In this document: positions 9,103-17,478 of the stretch, piece by piece
Layout: every line of letters starts with the position of its first letter
Position numbering within the stretch: the stretch's first letter is position 1
NCBI GenBank assembly: GCA_001899715.1
Contig: MKWI01000018.1
Span: 28,334-92,333 of the forward strand
Length of the DNA: 64,000 bases
Reading direction: 5' to 3'
From: Sphingobium sp. 66-54
GTDB lineage: Bacteria > Pseudomonadota > Alphaproteobacteria > Sphingomonadales > Sphingomonadaceae
Notes under the pieces: generated by a model
Database searches by the model: none
Told to the model about the DNA's origin: nothing
What the model saw: only the letters and a program-made list of their open reading frames with translations
Translations under genes and position numbers: made by a program

Positions 9103-9587
9103 AACGGCTCGACATCATCGCAACCGGCGGCTGCCAGTGCGGCGCCGTGCGCTACCGGACGACGCAGCTTCTCGATAACGCCCATATCTGCCATTGCCGC
9201 ATGTGCCAGAAGGCGGTCGGCAATCTGTTCGCGGCGCTTGTCGGCGCGCCCAACGACCGGCTGGAATGGACGCGCGGGACACCGGCAACCTTCGCCTCCT
9301 CCGATCTTGCCGAGCGCGGCTTCTGCGCAGCGTGCGGCACGCCCTTATTCTATCACGGCAAGGACTCGCCGCGTACCGGCCTCACCATCGGCTCGCTCGA
9401 CGACCCGGACCTTGCACCGCCGGGCATACAGGTCGGCATGGAGGGCCGCCGCGCCGTTATCGACCTGCTGGCAACCCTCCCCGACTGCGGCACGACAGAA
9501 ACCGACATGGCGCAGGAAGCGCCGGTCATCCGCGCCAGCAACCACCAGCACCCCGATCACGATACGGAGCAATGGCCACCACAATGA
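9099..9587 (+). CDS. GFA-family (CENP-V-like) zinc protein
   Basis: A member of the glutathione-dependent formaldehyde-activating (GFA) fold family. Zinc-binding cysteines are seen in GGCQCGAVRY, in CHCRMCQKA and in FCAACGTPLFYH, the standard three-block pattern. GTG 9099 is chosen as start because GGAGGAGG at 9081-9088 lies 10 nt before it and it overlaps the Rrf2 stop; a search for ATG starts only would misplace it. Many family members do not process formaldehyde, so the substrate is open. The 3' end overlaps the next gene (ATGA). Confidence 0.85.
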   Translation: MKRLDIIATGGCQCGAVRYRTTQLLDNAHICHCRMCQKAVGNLFAALVGAPNDRLEWTRGTPATFASSDLAERGFCAACGTPLFYHGKDSPRTGLTIGSLDDPDLAPPGIQVGMEGRRAVIDLLATLPDCGTTETDMAQEAPVIRASNHQHPDHDTEQWPPQ

Positions 9588-9931
9588 CCATCACCCTGCA
9601 CGGCATCCCCAATTGCGATACAGTGAAGAAGGCCCGCGCCTGGCTGGACGGGCAAGGCGCCACGTACGAATTCCGCGATTACAAAAAAGCACCGCCGAGC
9701 CCGGAGGAACTGCAAGGCTGGATCGCCCAGACCGGTTGGGAACCGCTGCTCAACAAGGCCGGCACGACCTTCCGCAAGCTGCCCGACGCCGACAAGGCCG
9801 GGCTGGATGAGGAGAAGGCCATCGCGCTGATGGTCGCCAACCCCTCCCTCATCAAACGGCCGGTGGTGACGGGCGCAAGCACCTTGCTCGTTGGCTTCAG
9901 GCCGGATCAGTGGAGCACAGTGCTGGACTGA
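9584..9931 (+). CDS. ArsC/Spx-family thioredoxin-fold protein
   Basis: A 115-residue protein of the arsenate reductase / Spx (YffB) group. The single redox cysteine is in HGIPNCDTVKKARAWL near the N-terminus; the C-terminal KRPVVTGASTLLVGF block has the conserved R-P-[VIL] site. Genuine arsenate reductases keep extra Arg residues; this one looks more like YffB/Spx-like reductases of unknown role. The start at 9584 overlaps the GFA stop; an earlier in-frame ATG at 9572 is possible but sits only 2 nt after GGAG. It is the third gene of the Rrf2 operon. Confidence 0.87.
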   Translation: MTITLHGIPNCDTVKKARAWLDGQGATYEFRDYKKAPPSPEELQGWIAQTGWEPLLNKAGTTFRKLPDADKAGLDEEKAIALMVANPSLIKRPVVTGASTLLVGFRPDQWSTVLD

Positions 9932-9939
9932 GCTTCCTT

Positions 9940-10016
9940 GTGCTCCTGCGCAGGCAGGAGCCCAGGGCGGCAAGGAACGGCCGCTGGGCCTTGGGCGCCT
10001 GCCAGCGCAGGAGCAC
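9940..10016. repeat. REP/BIME-like palindromic repeat, copy 2
   Basis: A 77-bp element. The left arm GCTCCTGCGCAGGCAGGAGC is itself a perfect hairpin and the right arm is the inverse version ending GCAGGAGCAC. It lies between the convergent ArsC-like (+) and NodT (-) genes, so it may act as a two-way terminator. Confidence 0.8.
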
Positions 10017-10049
10017 AGGCTGGCTGCGTTCCCCAATGCAGGCGAGCGC

Positions 10050-11456
10050 TCAGCTCTCCCAGCCGCCTCCCAGCGCAAGGAACAGCGCAATCGTCTGGTC
10101 CGAGAAATTCGCCTGCGAGACCGCCAGCAACGCTTCCGTCGATGCCAGCGAGCGCTCGGCGTCGAGCACGATCTGGAAGCTTTCCGCGCCGGCCTGATAG
10201 CGCAGGCGGGCGATCCGGGCGGCTTCCTGGCTCTGCGCGTGCGCGCGGGTTAGCGTCGCGAGGCGCTCGCGCCCGGCGGCATAGCGCGCCAGCGCGGACT
10301 CGCTCTCCTGTAACGCCGTCAGCCACGTGCCGTCGAATGTCGCCAGCGCACCTTGTGAGACGGCCTTGGCCTGCGCCAGCCGCGCCCGCGCCGCGCTCAT
10401 ATTGGGGAAGCTCCACGAGATGAGCGGTCCCAGACTGAAGCGGAAACCCCGGCTGGAGACGAGATCGTCCGCCGAGCCCGCCGTCGAGCCGACCGAGCCG
10501 CCCAGCGTCACCTTGGGGTAGAGATCGGCCGTGGCCACGCCGACCCGCGCGGTGGCGGCGGCAAGGCGGCGCTCGGCCGCGCGCACATCCGGCCGGCGCG
10601 CGAGGAGTTGCGCACCGTCGCCGACCGGGAGCGCCTCGGCGATCGCCGGCGGTGTCTCGCATTGCGCGACATCGGCGGGGAAGTCGGCCGGCGGCTTGCC
10701 GGTCAGCACGGCGAGACGATAGAGCGCCGCCTTGCGCTCCGCCTCGAAGGTCGGCACGTCGGCGCGCGTCTGCTCCAGCAGCGCCGCCGCGCGGCTGGTG
10801 TCGAGCCCGGTGCCCCGGCCGCCTTCCTCCAGCCGCCGGGTGAGGTCGAACGTCTGCTCCTGCACGCGCAGGCTCTCGCGCGCGACGGCAAGCTGCCGGC
10901 CGGCGCTGCACGCATCGGCATAGGCCCGCGCAGTCTCGGCCACGACGCTGATCCGCGCCAGATCGTAGGCCGCCTGCGCCGCGCCCAGATCCGCCCGGCT
11001 CGCCTCGATCCCGCGCCGGATGCCGCCGAACAGGTCGAGCTGGTAGGAGATGTCCAGCCCGGCATCATAGGTCTCGCCCTCCGGCCCCGGCCCCGGCAAG
11101 CCCGCCGCCGCACCCGAGGTGCGCCCGTAACCGCCACCGCCGTTCACCGTGGTCGAGGGCAGGCGTTGCGAACGCGTCTCGCGCAGCAGCGCCCGCGCCT
11201 GCTCCAGATTGGCGGCGGCGACGCGCAGATCGGTATTGGCCGCCAGCGCCTCCTGCACCAACCGGTCGAGCACCGGCGAAGCGAACAGGTGCCACCAGCT
11301 TTCCGGCGGCGCCTCAGCCGTGAAGGCCGGATCGTTCGCCCCGACGAACGGTGCTTGTGCGGGCGCCTGCGGTGTCGGCGAGACATAGTCGGGGCCCGCC
11401 GCGCAGCCACCCAGCGCCAGCGCGCCGACGAACGACAGCCATATAGCCCGGCTCAT
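10050..11456 (-). CDS. NodT-family outer-membrane efflux channel lipoprotein
   Basis: TolC-like channel that completes the RND pump encoded just upstream. It is 468 residues with a lipoprotein signal (FVGALALGGCAAGPDY, lipid Cys near residue 18) and the two repeated OEP domains; typical pieces are WWHLFASPVLDRLVQEALAA, RPDVRAAERRLAAATARVG and FPNMSAARARLAQAKA. The start MSRAIW is preceded by GGAGG and overlaps the stop of the pump gene by 4 bp. The frame stays open upstream of this start inside the pump gene, so a longer version should not be used. Confidence 0.93.
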   Translation of the reverse strand: MSRAIWLSFVGALALGGCAAGPDYVSPTPQAPAQAPFVGANDPAFTAEAPPESWWHLFASPVLDRLVQEALAANTDLRVAAANLEQARALLRETRSQRLPSTTVNGGGGYGRTSGAAAGLPGPGPEGETYDAGLDISYQLDLFGGIRRGIEASRADLGAAQAAYDLARISVVAETARAYADACSAGRQLAVARESLRVQEQTFDLTRRLEEGGRGTGLDTSRAAALLEQTRADVPTFEAERKAALYRLAVLTGKPPADFPADVAQCETPPAIAEALPVGDGAQLLARRPDVRAAERRLAAATARVGVATADLYPKVTLGGSVGSTAGSADDLVSSRGFRFSLGPLISWSFPNMSAARARLAQAKAVSQGALATFDGTWLTALQESESALARYAAGRERLATLTRAHAQSQEAARIARLRYQAGAESFQIVLDAERSLASTEALLAVSQANFSDQTIALFLALGGGWES

Positions 11457-14400
11457 GCGGCGCCTCCCTCGGTTACGGCAGTCCCATCGTCGTGACGACC
11501 CCCGCCCCAACGCTGGCGCATCCGTTCGGCCAACCCACGCACCAGCGTGTAGAAAACCGGCGTGAAGATGAGGCCAAAGACGGTCACGCCGATCATGCCG
11601 GAGAACACTGCCGTGCCGAGCGACTGGCGCATCTCCTGCCCCGGCCCGCTGGCGATGACGAGCGGCACCACACCGAAGATGAAGGCGAAGCTGGTCATCA
11701 GGATCGGCCGCAAGCGCACCCGCACCGCCGCGACCGCCGCCTTGAACCGGTCCAGCCCTTCGTCCTCGCCCTGCTTGGCGAACTCGACGATGAGGATCGC
11801 GTTCTTGGCCGCCAGCGCGATCAGCACCACAAGGCCGACCTGCGTCAGGATATTGTTCTCCATGCCGCGCACATTGACGCCGATCATCGCCGCCAGAATG
11901 CACATCGGCACGATGAGGATCACGGCCAGCGGCAACGCCAGCGATTCGTAAAGCGCCGCCAGCACGAGGAACACGAACACCACCGCCAGCACGAAGATCA
12001 GCGCCGAGCTGCTGCCCGCCGCCTTCTCCTGGAAGGCGATGCCGGTCCATTCGTAGCCGAAGCCCTGCGGCAGCGCGCTCGCCGCCGTCTGCTCCATGGT
12101 CGCCAACGCCTGACCGGAGGAAATGCCCGGCGCCCCCTGCCCTTGCAACTCCAGCGCCGGGAACAGATTGTAGCGGATCACGCGTGCCGGCCCCGTGTCG
12201 TTCGCAAGCTGGGCCACGGCCGAGAGCGGCACCATCTCCCCGCTCGACGAGCGCACCTGCAACCGGCCGACATCGGTCACGTCGTCGCGCGAGCGCGGCT
12301 CCGCCTGCGCGGTCACGCGGTAGGTGCGGCCGGCGAGGTTGAAGTCGTTGACGTAGGTCGAGCCGATATAGGTGCCGAGCGTGTCATAGACCTGTCCCGG
12401 CTGCACGCCGAGCAACTGCGCCCGGTCGCGGTCGACATCGGCGCGCACGCGCGGCGTGCCGGTGTTGAAGGTGGTATAGACCTGCGAGACGAAGTCCGAT
12501 TGCTGCGCCGCCGCGCCCATCATCGCCATGCCGGCGCCTTCCAGCGCGCGATAGCCGGCGCCGGAGCGGTCCTGCACCATCATCACGAAGCCGCTGCCGT
12601 TACCGAGGCCGCGCACCGTGGGCGGCGAGACCATGAAGATATTGGCCTCGTCCGTTACCCCCGCCAACTGGCCGCTCATCTTCTTGGCCAGCTCGAACGC
12701 GCTCAACTCCCGCCCGCGCTCCGACCAGTCGGTGAGGCGCATGAAGATGGTCGCCGCGTTGGATGAGGTCGCCTGCGTCGTGCCGTCGAGGCCGGCGAGG
12801 TAGATCGCCGCCTGCACGCCCTCCTGCTTGATCGCGGTATCATAGACCTTGTTCAGCACGGCATTGGTGCGGTCAAGCGAGGCACCCGGCGGCATCTGGA
12901 CGACGCCAATCAGGATGCCCTGATCCTGCTCGGGGATGAAGCCGGTCTTGGTCGCGGTCAAGCGCCAGCCGGTCAGCGCCAGCAGCCCGGCATAGATGAC
13001 CAGCATGATGAGCCCCATGCGGATCGTCCGCGCGGTCAGCCGGCCATAATTCTCGGAGAGCCAGTCGAACCCCTGGTTGAACTTGTCGGCACCCACGCGC
13101 AGCGGCCGCAGCCAGCGCGGCCCCTCGTCGACATGGCCGGGCTCGTGCGGCTTGAGCAGCAGCGCGGCCAGCGCGGGCGAGAGGGTGAGCGAGACGATCA
13201 GCGAGAACACCGCCGCCGCTGCGATCACCACCGCAAACTGCCGGTAGAAGATACCGGGGATACCCGCGACCAGCGCAGTCGGTACGAACACCGAGATCAG
13301 CACCAGCGAGATGGCGACGAGCGCGCCGGAGACTTCCTTCATCGTGCGGTGCGCCGCCTCGCGCGGCTTCATGCCCTTGCGGACATGGTTCTCCACCGCC
13401 TCGACCACCACGATCGCATCGTCGACCACGATGCCCACGGCCAGCACCAGCGCGAACAGCGAGAGCGAGTTGATCGAGAAGCCGAGCGCAAGCTGCACCG
13501 CGAAGGTGCCGACCAGCGTCACCGGAATGGCGATGATCGGAATGATCGCGGCACGCCATGTCTGGAGGAAAACCAGCACCACCAGCACGACCAGCGCCAC
13601 TGCTTCGAACAGCGAATGCTCCACGGCGTTCACCGATGCGGCGACGAACTCGGTCGGGTTGTACGGCGTGGCGTAGCTCATGCCCTTGGGCATGTCCTTG
13701 CCCAGCGCCTTCATTTCCTTGAGTACCAACTCCGCGGCGTCGAGCGCATTGGCACCGGGCTGCTCGATCACCGCCAGTGCCACGCCGCGCTGGCCGTTAT
13801 AATAAGCGCGGATGCCGTAATCCTGGCTACCCAGCTCGATCCGCGCCACGTCGCGCAGCCGCGTGATCGACTGCGCGGCCGGATCGGACTTGAGCACCAC
13901 ATCGCCGAACTGGTCTGGGGTCGCCAGCCGGCCCTGCACGTCCAGCGGCACCTCGAAGGCGGGGTTGCGCGTGCCCGAGGGCGCCTGCCCCAGCGCACCG
14001 CCGGCGACCTGCACGTTCTGCGCCCGCAGCGCCGCGACGATCTCGCTCGCGGTGATGTTGCGCGCCGCCGCCCGGTCGGGGTCGATCCATACGCGCATGG
14101 AATAGTTGCCGCCGCCGAACACATTGACGCCGCCCACGCCCTTCAGGCGCAGCAGCCGGTCGCGCACCACGGTCTGGGCATAGTTGCCGACATAATCGAC
14201 ATCGAGGCCAGCGCCCTTGTCCGCCGTCAGCGTCACGATCATCAGGAAGCCGGTGGCCTGCTTGTTGACCGTCACGCCCACCTGCCGCACCTGCTCGGGC
14301 AGGCGCGGCTCGGCCAGCGCCACGCGGTTCTGCACCAGCACCTGCGCGGAATCGAGGTTGGTGCCCGGCTCGAAGGTGACGGTGATCTGCGCCTGCCCCT

Positions 14401-14656
14401 GCGTCGAGCTGCTCTGGATATAGAGCATGTTCTCGACGCCGTTGATCTCCTGCTCCAGTGGCGCGGCGACCGTCTCCGCGATCGTCTCGGCCGAGGCGCC
14501 GGGATAGGGCGCCGAGATCACGATCGTCGGCGGCGCAATCTCGGGATATTGCGAGAGCGGCAGCAGCGGGAAGCAGAAGGCCCCGATCAGCGTGATGAAG
14601 ATGGCGATGACGGCCGCGAATATCGGCCGCTCGATGAAATAGCCGGAGATGTTCAT
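11453..14656 (-). CDS. RND efflux pump inner-membrane transporter, HAE1 family
   Basis: Proton-driven drug/solvent exporter of the AcrB/MexB kind, 1067 residues. The start MNISGYFIERPIFA is typical of the family and follows a GAGGA site. Visible features are the first TM and periplasmic entry (FPLLPLSQYPEIAPPTIVIS), the TM4 proton-relay block (LVLAVGIVVDDAIVVVEAVE, with the adjacent Asp pair) and the TM10-11 region. An upstream in-frame start would add 31 arginine-rich residues overlapping the adaptor gene and is rejected. It lies between adaptor and channel in one operon. Confidence 0.96.
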   Translation of the reverse strand: MNISGYFIERPIFAAVIAIFITLIGAFCFPLLPLSQYPEIAPPTIVISAPYPGASAETIAETVAAPLEQEINGVENMLYIQSSSTQGQAQITVTFEPGTNLDSAQVLVQNRVALAEPRLPEQVRQVGVTVNKQATGFLMIVTLTADKGAGLDVDYVGNYAQTVVRDRLLRLKGVGGVNVFGGGNYSMRVWIDPDRAAARNITASEIVAALRAQNVQVAGGALGQAPSGTRNPAFEVPLDVQGRLATPDQFGDVVLKSDPAAQSITRLRDVARIELGSQDYGIRAYYNGQRGVALAVIEQPGANALDAAELVLKEMKALGKDMPKGMSYATPYNPTEFVAASVNAVEHSLFEAVALVVLVVLVFLQTWRAAIIPIIAIPVTLVGTFAVQLALGFSINSLSLFALVLAVGIVVDDAIVVVEAVENHVRKGMKPREAAHRTMKEVSGALVAISLVLISVFVPTALVAGIPGIFYRQFAVVIAAAAVFSLIVSLTLSPALAALLLKPHEPGHVDEGPRWLRPLRVGADKFNQGFDWLSENYGRLTARTIRMGLIMLVIYAGLLALTGWRLTATKTGFIPEQDQGILIGVVQMPPGASLDRTNAVLNKVYDTAIKQEGVQAAIYLAGLDGTTQATSSNAATIFMRLTDWSERGRELSAFELAKKMSGQLAGVTDEANIFMVSPPTVRGLGNGSGFVMMVQDRSGAGYRALEGAGMAMMGAAAQQSDFVSQVYTTFNTGTPRVRADVDRDRAQLLGVQPGQVYDTLGTYIGSTYVNDFNLAGRTYRVTAQAEPRSRDDVTDVGRLQVRSSSGEMVPLSAVAQLANDTGPARVIRYNLFPALELQGQGAPGISSGQALATMEQTAASALPQGFGYEWTGIAFQEKAAGSSSALIFVLAVVFVFLVLAALYESLALPLAVILIVPMCILAAMIGVNVRGMENNILTQVGLVVLIALAAKNAILIVEFAKQGEDEGLDRFKAAVAAVRVRLRPILMTSFAFIFGVVPLVIASGPGQEMRQSLGTAVFSGMIGVTVFGLIFTPVFYTLVRGLAERMRQRWGGGRHDDGTAVTEGGAA

Positions 14657-14666
14657 GGCGCGTTCC

Positions 14667-15842
14667 TCAGCGCCCGTCCGCGGGCTGGGCGACGGCCGAT
14701 GGCGGCGGTGCGGCGGCGGCCGATCCATCCTCCGCCTTGCCCGGCTCAATCTTGCCGGCCTGCGGCGTCACCTTCTGCCCCGGCCGCGCGCGCTGAATAC
14801 CGCCGATGACGACCCGGTCATTGCGCGTCACACCGCTGCGGATCACCCGCAGCCCGTCCATCAACGGCCCGACCTCGACCGGCCGCGCTTCGACCGTGCC
14901 ATCCTTGCCGACGACATAGACGATGCGCCGCGAGGCATCGGCAATGATCGCCGTGTCCGGGACCAGCAGCGCTGGATAGGCTTTGGACGCTTCCAGCCGC
15001 AGATTGCCGAACATACCGGGCTTCAGGAACCCGTCGCCATTGGCGATGATCGCGCGCGCCCGGATGGTGCCCGAGCCGGCGTCGATGGCATTGTCGACAA
15101 AGTCGAGCTTGCCGGCATGCTTATACTCGCCCTCATCGGCCAGCCGCACCCGCACCGGCGTGCCCTGCCCGCCGGCGCCGCTGCGCTGATATTTGAGCAG
15201 CAGCGCCTCGGAGCCCTGGAAGGTAAAATAGAGCGGATCGGTGGAGACGATGGTGGTGAGCACCGTCTGGTCCGCCGTCACCGAATTGCCCGGATCGACC
15301 CGGCGGTAGGAGATGCGGCCGGAGATCGGCGCGGTCACGCGGGTGAAGCCGACATCGAGCGCGCGAGCCTGCAACGCCGCCTGCGCCGCCGCGACCTGCG
15401 CCGCACCGGAGCGCAGCGTCGCCTGTCGGGCCTCCAGTTCCTCCTGGCTCGCCGCGCGTGCTGCCGCCAGCGTCTGGGTGCGCGCCAGTTCGGTCTTGGC
15501 GTTGGCATAGGCCGCCTGGGCCTGCGCAAGCTGCGCGCGGGCCTGCGCCTGCGCGGCCTGCGCCGGGCGCGCATCCACGGTGAACAGTAACTGGCCCTTG
15601 GTCACATATTGACCGTCGCGGAAATGGACGGCGCTCAGATAGCCGGTCGCGCGCGGGCGCACCTCGACGCTCTGCACTGCCTCGAAGCGGCCGACATATT
15701 CGTCCCAGTCGACGACATTGCGCGTGACGGGGGCAGCCACGGTAACGGGCGGCGGCGGCGGTGCGGCGGTCTCCGCGCCGCCCGAGCAGCCGGCCAGCAC
15801 GAGGGTCGCAGCGCCAATCGCGATAAGCTTTTTCATGATCAT
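14667..15842 (-). CDS. RND efflux periplasmic adaptor (membrane fusion protein)
   Basis: Bridges the HAE1 pump and the outer-membrane channel. It is a lipoprotein: MIMKKLIAIG ... LVLAGC gives the lipobox. The order is biotinyl-lipoyl half (VRPRATGYLSAVHFRDGQYV), alpha-helical coiled hairpin rich in Ala/Gln (about residues 100-155), second lipoyl half (VTAPISGRISYRRVDPGNSV), and beta-barrel. The C-terminus is Pro/Ala-rich. The start could be 15842 or 15836. It is the first gene of the three-gene efflux operon and faces the TetR gene, which probably represses it. Confidence 0.93.
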   Translation of the reverse strand: MIMKKLIAIGAATLVLAGCSGGAETAAPPPPPVTVAAPVTRNVVDWDEYVGRFEAVQSVEVRPRATGYLSAVHFRDGQYVTKGQLLFTVDARPAQAAQAQARAQLAQAQAAYANAKTELARTQTLAAARAASQEELEARQATLRSGAAQVAAAQAALQARALDVGFTRVTAPISGRISYRRVDPGNSVTADQTVLTTIVSTDPLYFTFQGSEALLLKYQRSGAGGQGTPVRVRLADEGEYKHAGKLDFVDNAIDAGSGTIRARAIIANGDGFLKPGMFGNLRLEASKAYPALLVPDTAIIADASRRIVYVVGKDGTVEARPVEVGPLMDGLRVIRSGVTRNDRVVIGGIQRARPGQKVTPQAGKIEPGKAEDGSAAAAPPPSAVAQPADGR

Positions 15843-15910
15843 CGAGAAATCCGAGTCCAAACCGACGCGCCAACGCCCAGGCCTCTCCCGGACTCGCCTC
15901 TGGCGGGCGG

Positions 15911-15988
15911 GTCAACAGGCGATGACTCGCTAGTCTTGTGCCCGGCGGCTGTCAACAGGCGTGGACATAAAAAGTCAACAAACGTTGA
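15911..15988. promoter_or_regulatory. Three GTCAACA direct repeats between efflux operon and TetR gene
   Basis: GTCAACAGGCG occurs at 15911-15921 and 15951-15961, and GTCAACAAACG at 15974-15984. The last is part of the palindrome TCAACAAACGTTGA (15975-15988). These are candidate TetR operators in the shared divergent promoter region. Confidence 0.55.
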
Positions 15989-16012
15989 ATTGCGCGCGAG
16001 TGCTGCTAGATT
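15985..16012 (+). promoter_or_regulatory. Probable promoter of the TetR gene
   Basis: TTGAAT at 15985-15990 and TAGATT at 16007-16012 are separated by 16 bp. The ATG at 16019 is only 7 bp after the -10 box, so the mRNA would be leaderless. The -35 box overlaps the palindrome at 15975-15988, fitting autorepression. Confidence 0.5.
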
Positions 16013-16018
16013 GCGCTT

Positions 16019-16627
16019 ATGGCAACCTCGTCCGCCCCTCCCGCCCGTGCCCCGCGCGAGCGCAATGCCGCAGCGACCCGGCAGGCCATTCTCGATGTGG
16101 CGCGCCGGCAGTTCGCGCGCGAAAGCTACGAGAATGTCGGCCTGCGCGAGATGGGCCGCGAGGCCGGCGTCGATCCGGCGCTGATCTGCCGCTATTTCGG
16201 CAGCAAGGAAGCGCTGTTCCGCGAGGTGCTGCATGCCGACCATGACGAGAGCCTGCTCGATGGCGTGGACGCGGCAGGCCTCCCCGCGCGGCTCGCCGCC
16301 CTGATTATCGACAAAGGCAAGGATGAAGAGGATCTCGAACAGCAGGCCGCCAAGATGGAGCGGCTGTTCGTCATCCTGCGCTCGGCCTCATCCCCCAATG
16401 CCAGCGCAATCGCGAGCGCGGCGATCAACGAGGATTTCATTGCGCCAATCGTCACCCGGCTGGACGGCGAGGAAACGCGGATGCGCGCGAGCCTGGCGCT
16501 CTCCGTCATGATCGGCAGCATCGTCGTGCGCAACATGATGAGCGTCTCCTCGCTGTGCGAGGTGGACCAGGGCCGCGTGCGCGCCCGTCTCACTGCCATT
16601 CTCGAAAAGGCGCTGGAAGAGGGCTGA
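16019..16627 (+). CDS. TetR/AcrR family regulator of the RND operon
   Basis: A 202-residue repressor. The N-terminal HTH is at residues 18-68 (RQAILDVARRQFARESYENV ... DPALICRYFGSKEALFREVL). The C-terminal helical domain, about residues 75-200, would bind the inducer. It is divergent from the adaptor-pump-channel operon, the common layout in which the TetR protein represses the pump. The start has no ribosome-binding site, consistent with a leaderless transcript. Confidence 0.93.
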   Translation: MATSSAPPARAPRERNAAATRQAILDVARRQFARESYENVGLREMGREAGVDPALICRYFGSKEALFREVLHADHDESLLDGVDAAGLPARLAALIIDKGKDEEDLEQQAAKMERLFVILRSASSPNASAIASAAINEDFIAPIVTRLDGEETRMRASLALSVMIGSIVVRNMMSVSSLCEVDQGRVRARLTAILEKALEEG

Positions 16628-16855
16628 GGCAAGCCATCCCGCCGCATCGCGAGAGCCCCCGACAGCCACGGCCCCGACCGACCCGATCCCCCGATCGCGC
16701 CGCATGCCCGCCGCTTCGGCGCCGACTCCCGGCGGCGGCACTGCTCGCACGCGCCCTACGCCGCTTTACTTGACCCGCCCTCGCGGCCTAAGCCTGTCCC
16801 AGCGCGGCAGGACGCCGCCGAAACCACGACGACGCCATGAGAGAGGGGATCATCC

Positions 16856-17371
16856 ATGAAACGCGCCATTTCGCTTTCGATCGTTGCCGCCGCCATGCTG
16901 CTCGGCGGCACCATGGCCCATGCGCAGGCGCTGAATGCGCCCGTCACCGCCGCCGCCGACCCGGAATCGCTGTTCACCAGCCCGGACCCCAAGCTCCACG
17001 CCAACAAGCAGGTGGCGCTCAAGATCGTCAAGGAGCTGCTTGAGGCCAACCATTGGGACCGCGCGCCGCTGTATCTCACCAAGGAATATATCCAGCACAA
17101 TCCGCTCGCCGCCTCCGGGCTGGACGCGGTGATGCACTATTTCATCAACGTGGCGAAGCGCACGCCCTCGCCGATCCCGGAGAAGATGCAGACCAAGGTC
17201 GTCGCCGTGCAGGCGGAGGGCGACTATGTCACCGTCAGCTTCGTGCGCGAGATGAAGGACCCCAAGGACGCGTCCAGGACCTACACCACCACCTGGTTCG
17301 ACATGTGGCGCTTCAAGGACGGCAAGGCCGATGAGCATTGGGACCCGGCCACGCTGCCACCGGCGCAATAA
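16856..17371 (+). CDS. Secreted SnoaL-like (NTF2-fold) protein
   Basis: A 171-residue protein with a clear Sec signal peptide (MKRAISLSIVAAAMLLGGTM, cleavage after AHA). The mature part resembles SnoaL-like polyketide-cyclase proteins: YIQHNPLAASGLDAVMHYF and the C-terminal FDMWRFKDGKADEHWDPAT. Proteins of this type are often annotated as predicted SnoaL-like aldol condensation-catalyzing enzymes, but the reaction is unproven. The site GAGAGGGGA precedes the ATG. It lies 107 bp before an SGNH hydrolase gene on the same strand and may be co-transcribed. Confidence 0.8.
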   Translation: MKRAISLSIVAAAMLLGGTMAHAQALNAPVTAAADPESLFTSPDPKLHANKQVALKIVKELLEANHWDRAPLYLTKEYIQHNPLAASGLDAVMHYFINVAKRTPSPIPEKMQTKVVAVQAEGDYVTVSFVREMKDPKDASRTYTTTWFDMWRFKDGKADEHWDPATLPPAQ

Positions 17372-17478
17372 GCTATTATTGAGGGGAGAGTGCGGGCACA
17401 GGCTCGCTCTCCCCGCTTGCCGTGCGGACGGTTTCGGGAGAAAACCGCGCCAGCGCAATCAGAGGGGGAGAGACTGCG

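Noticed and set aside
11457..12050. Long open upstream extension of the NodT channel gene
   Set aside because: It lies inside the RND pump gene in another frame; the lipoprotein start at 11456 with GGAGG is clear.
12000..14800. Long plus-strand open frames opposite the RND pump gene
   Set aside because: They mirror the pump gene, have His/Arg/Gln-rich shadow composition and no start signals.
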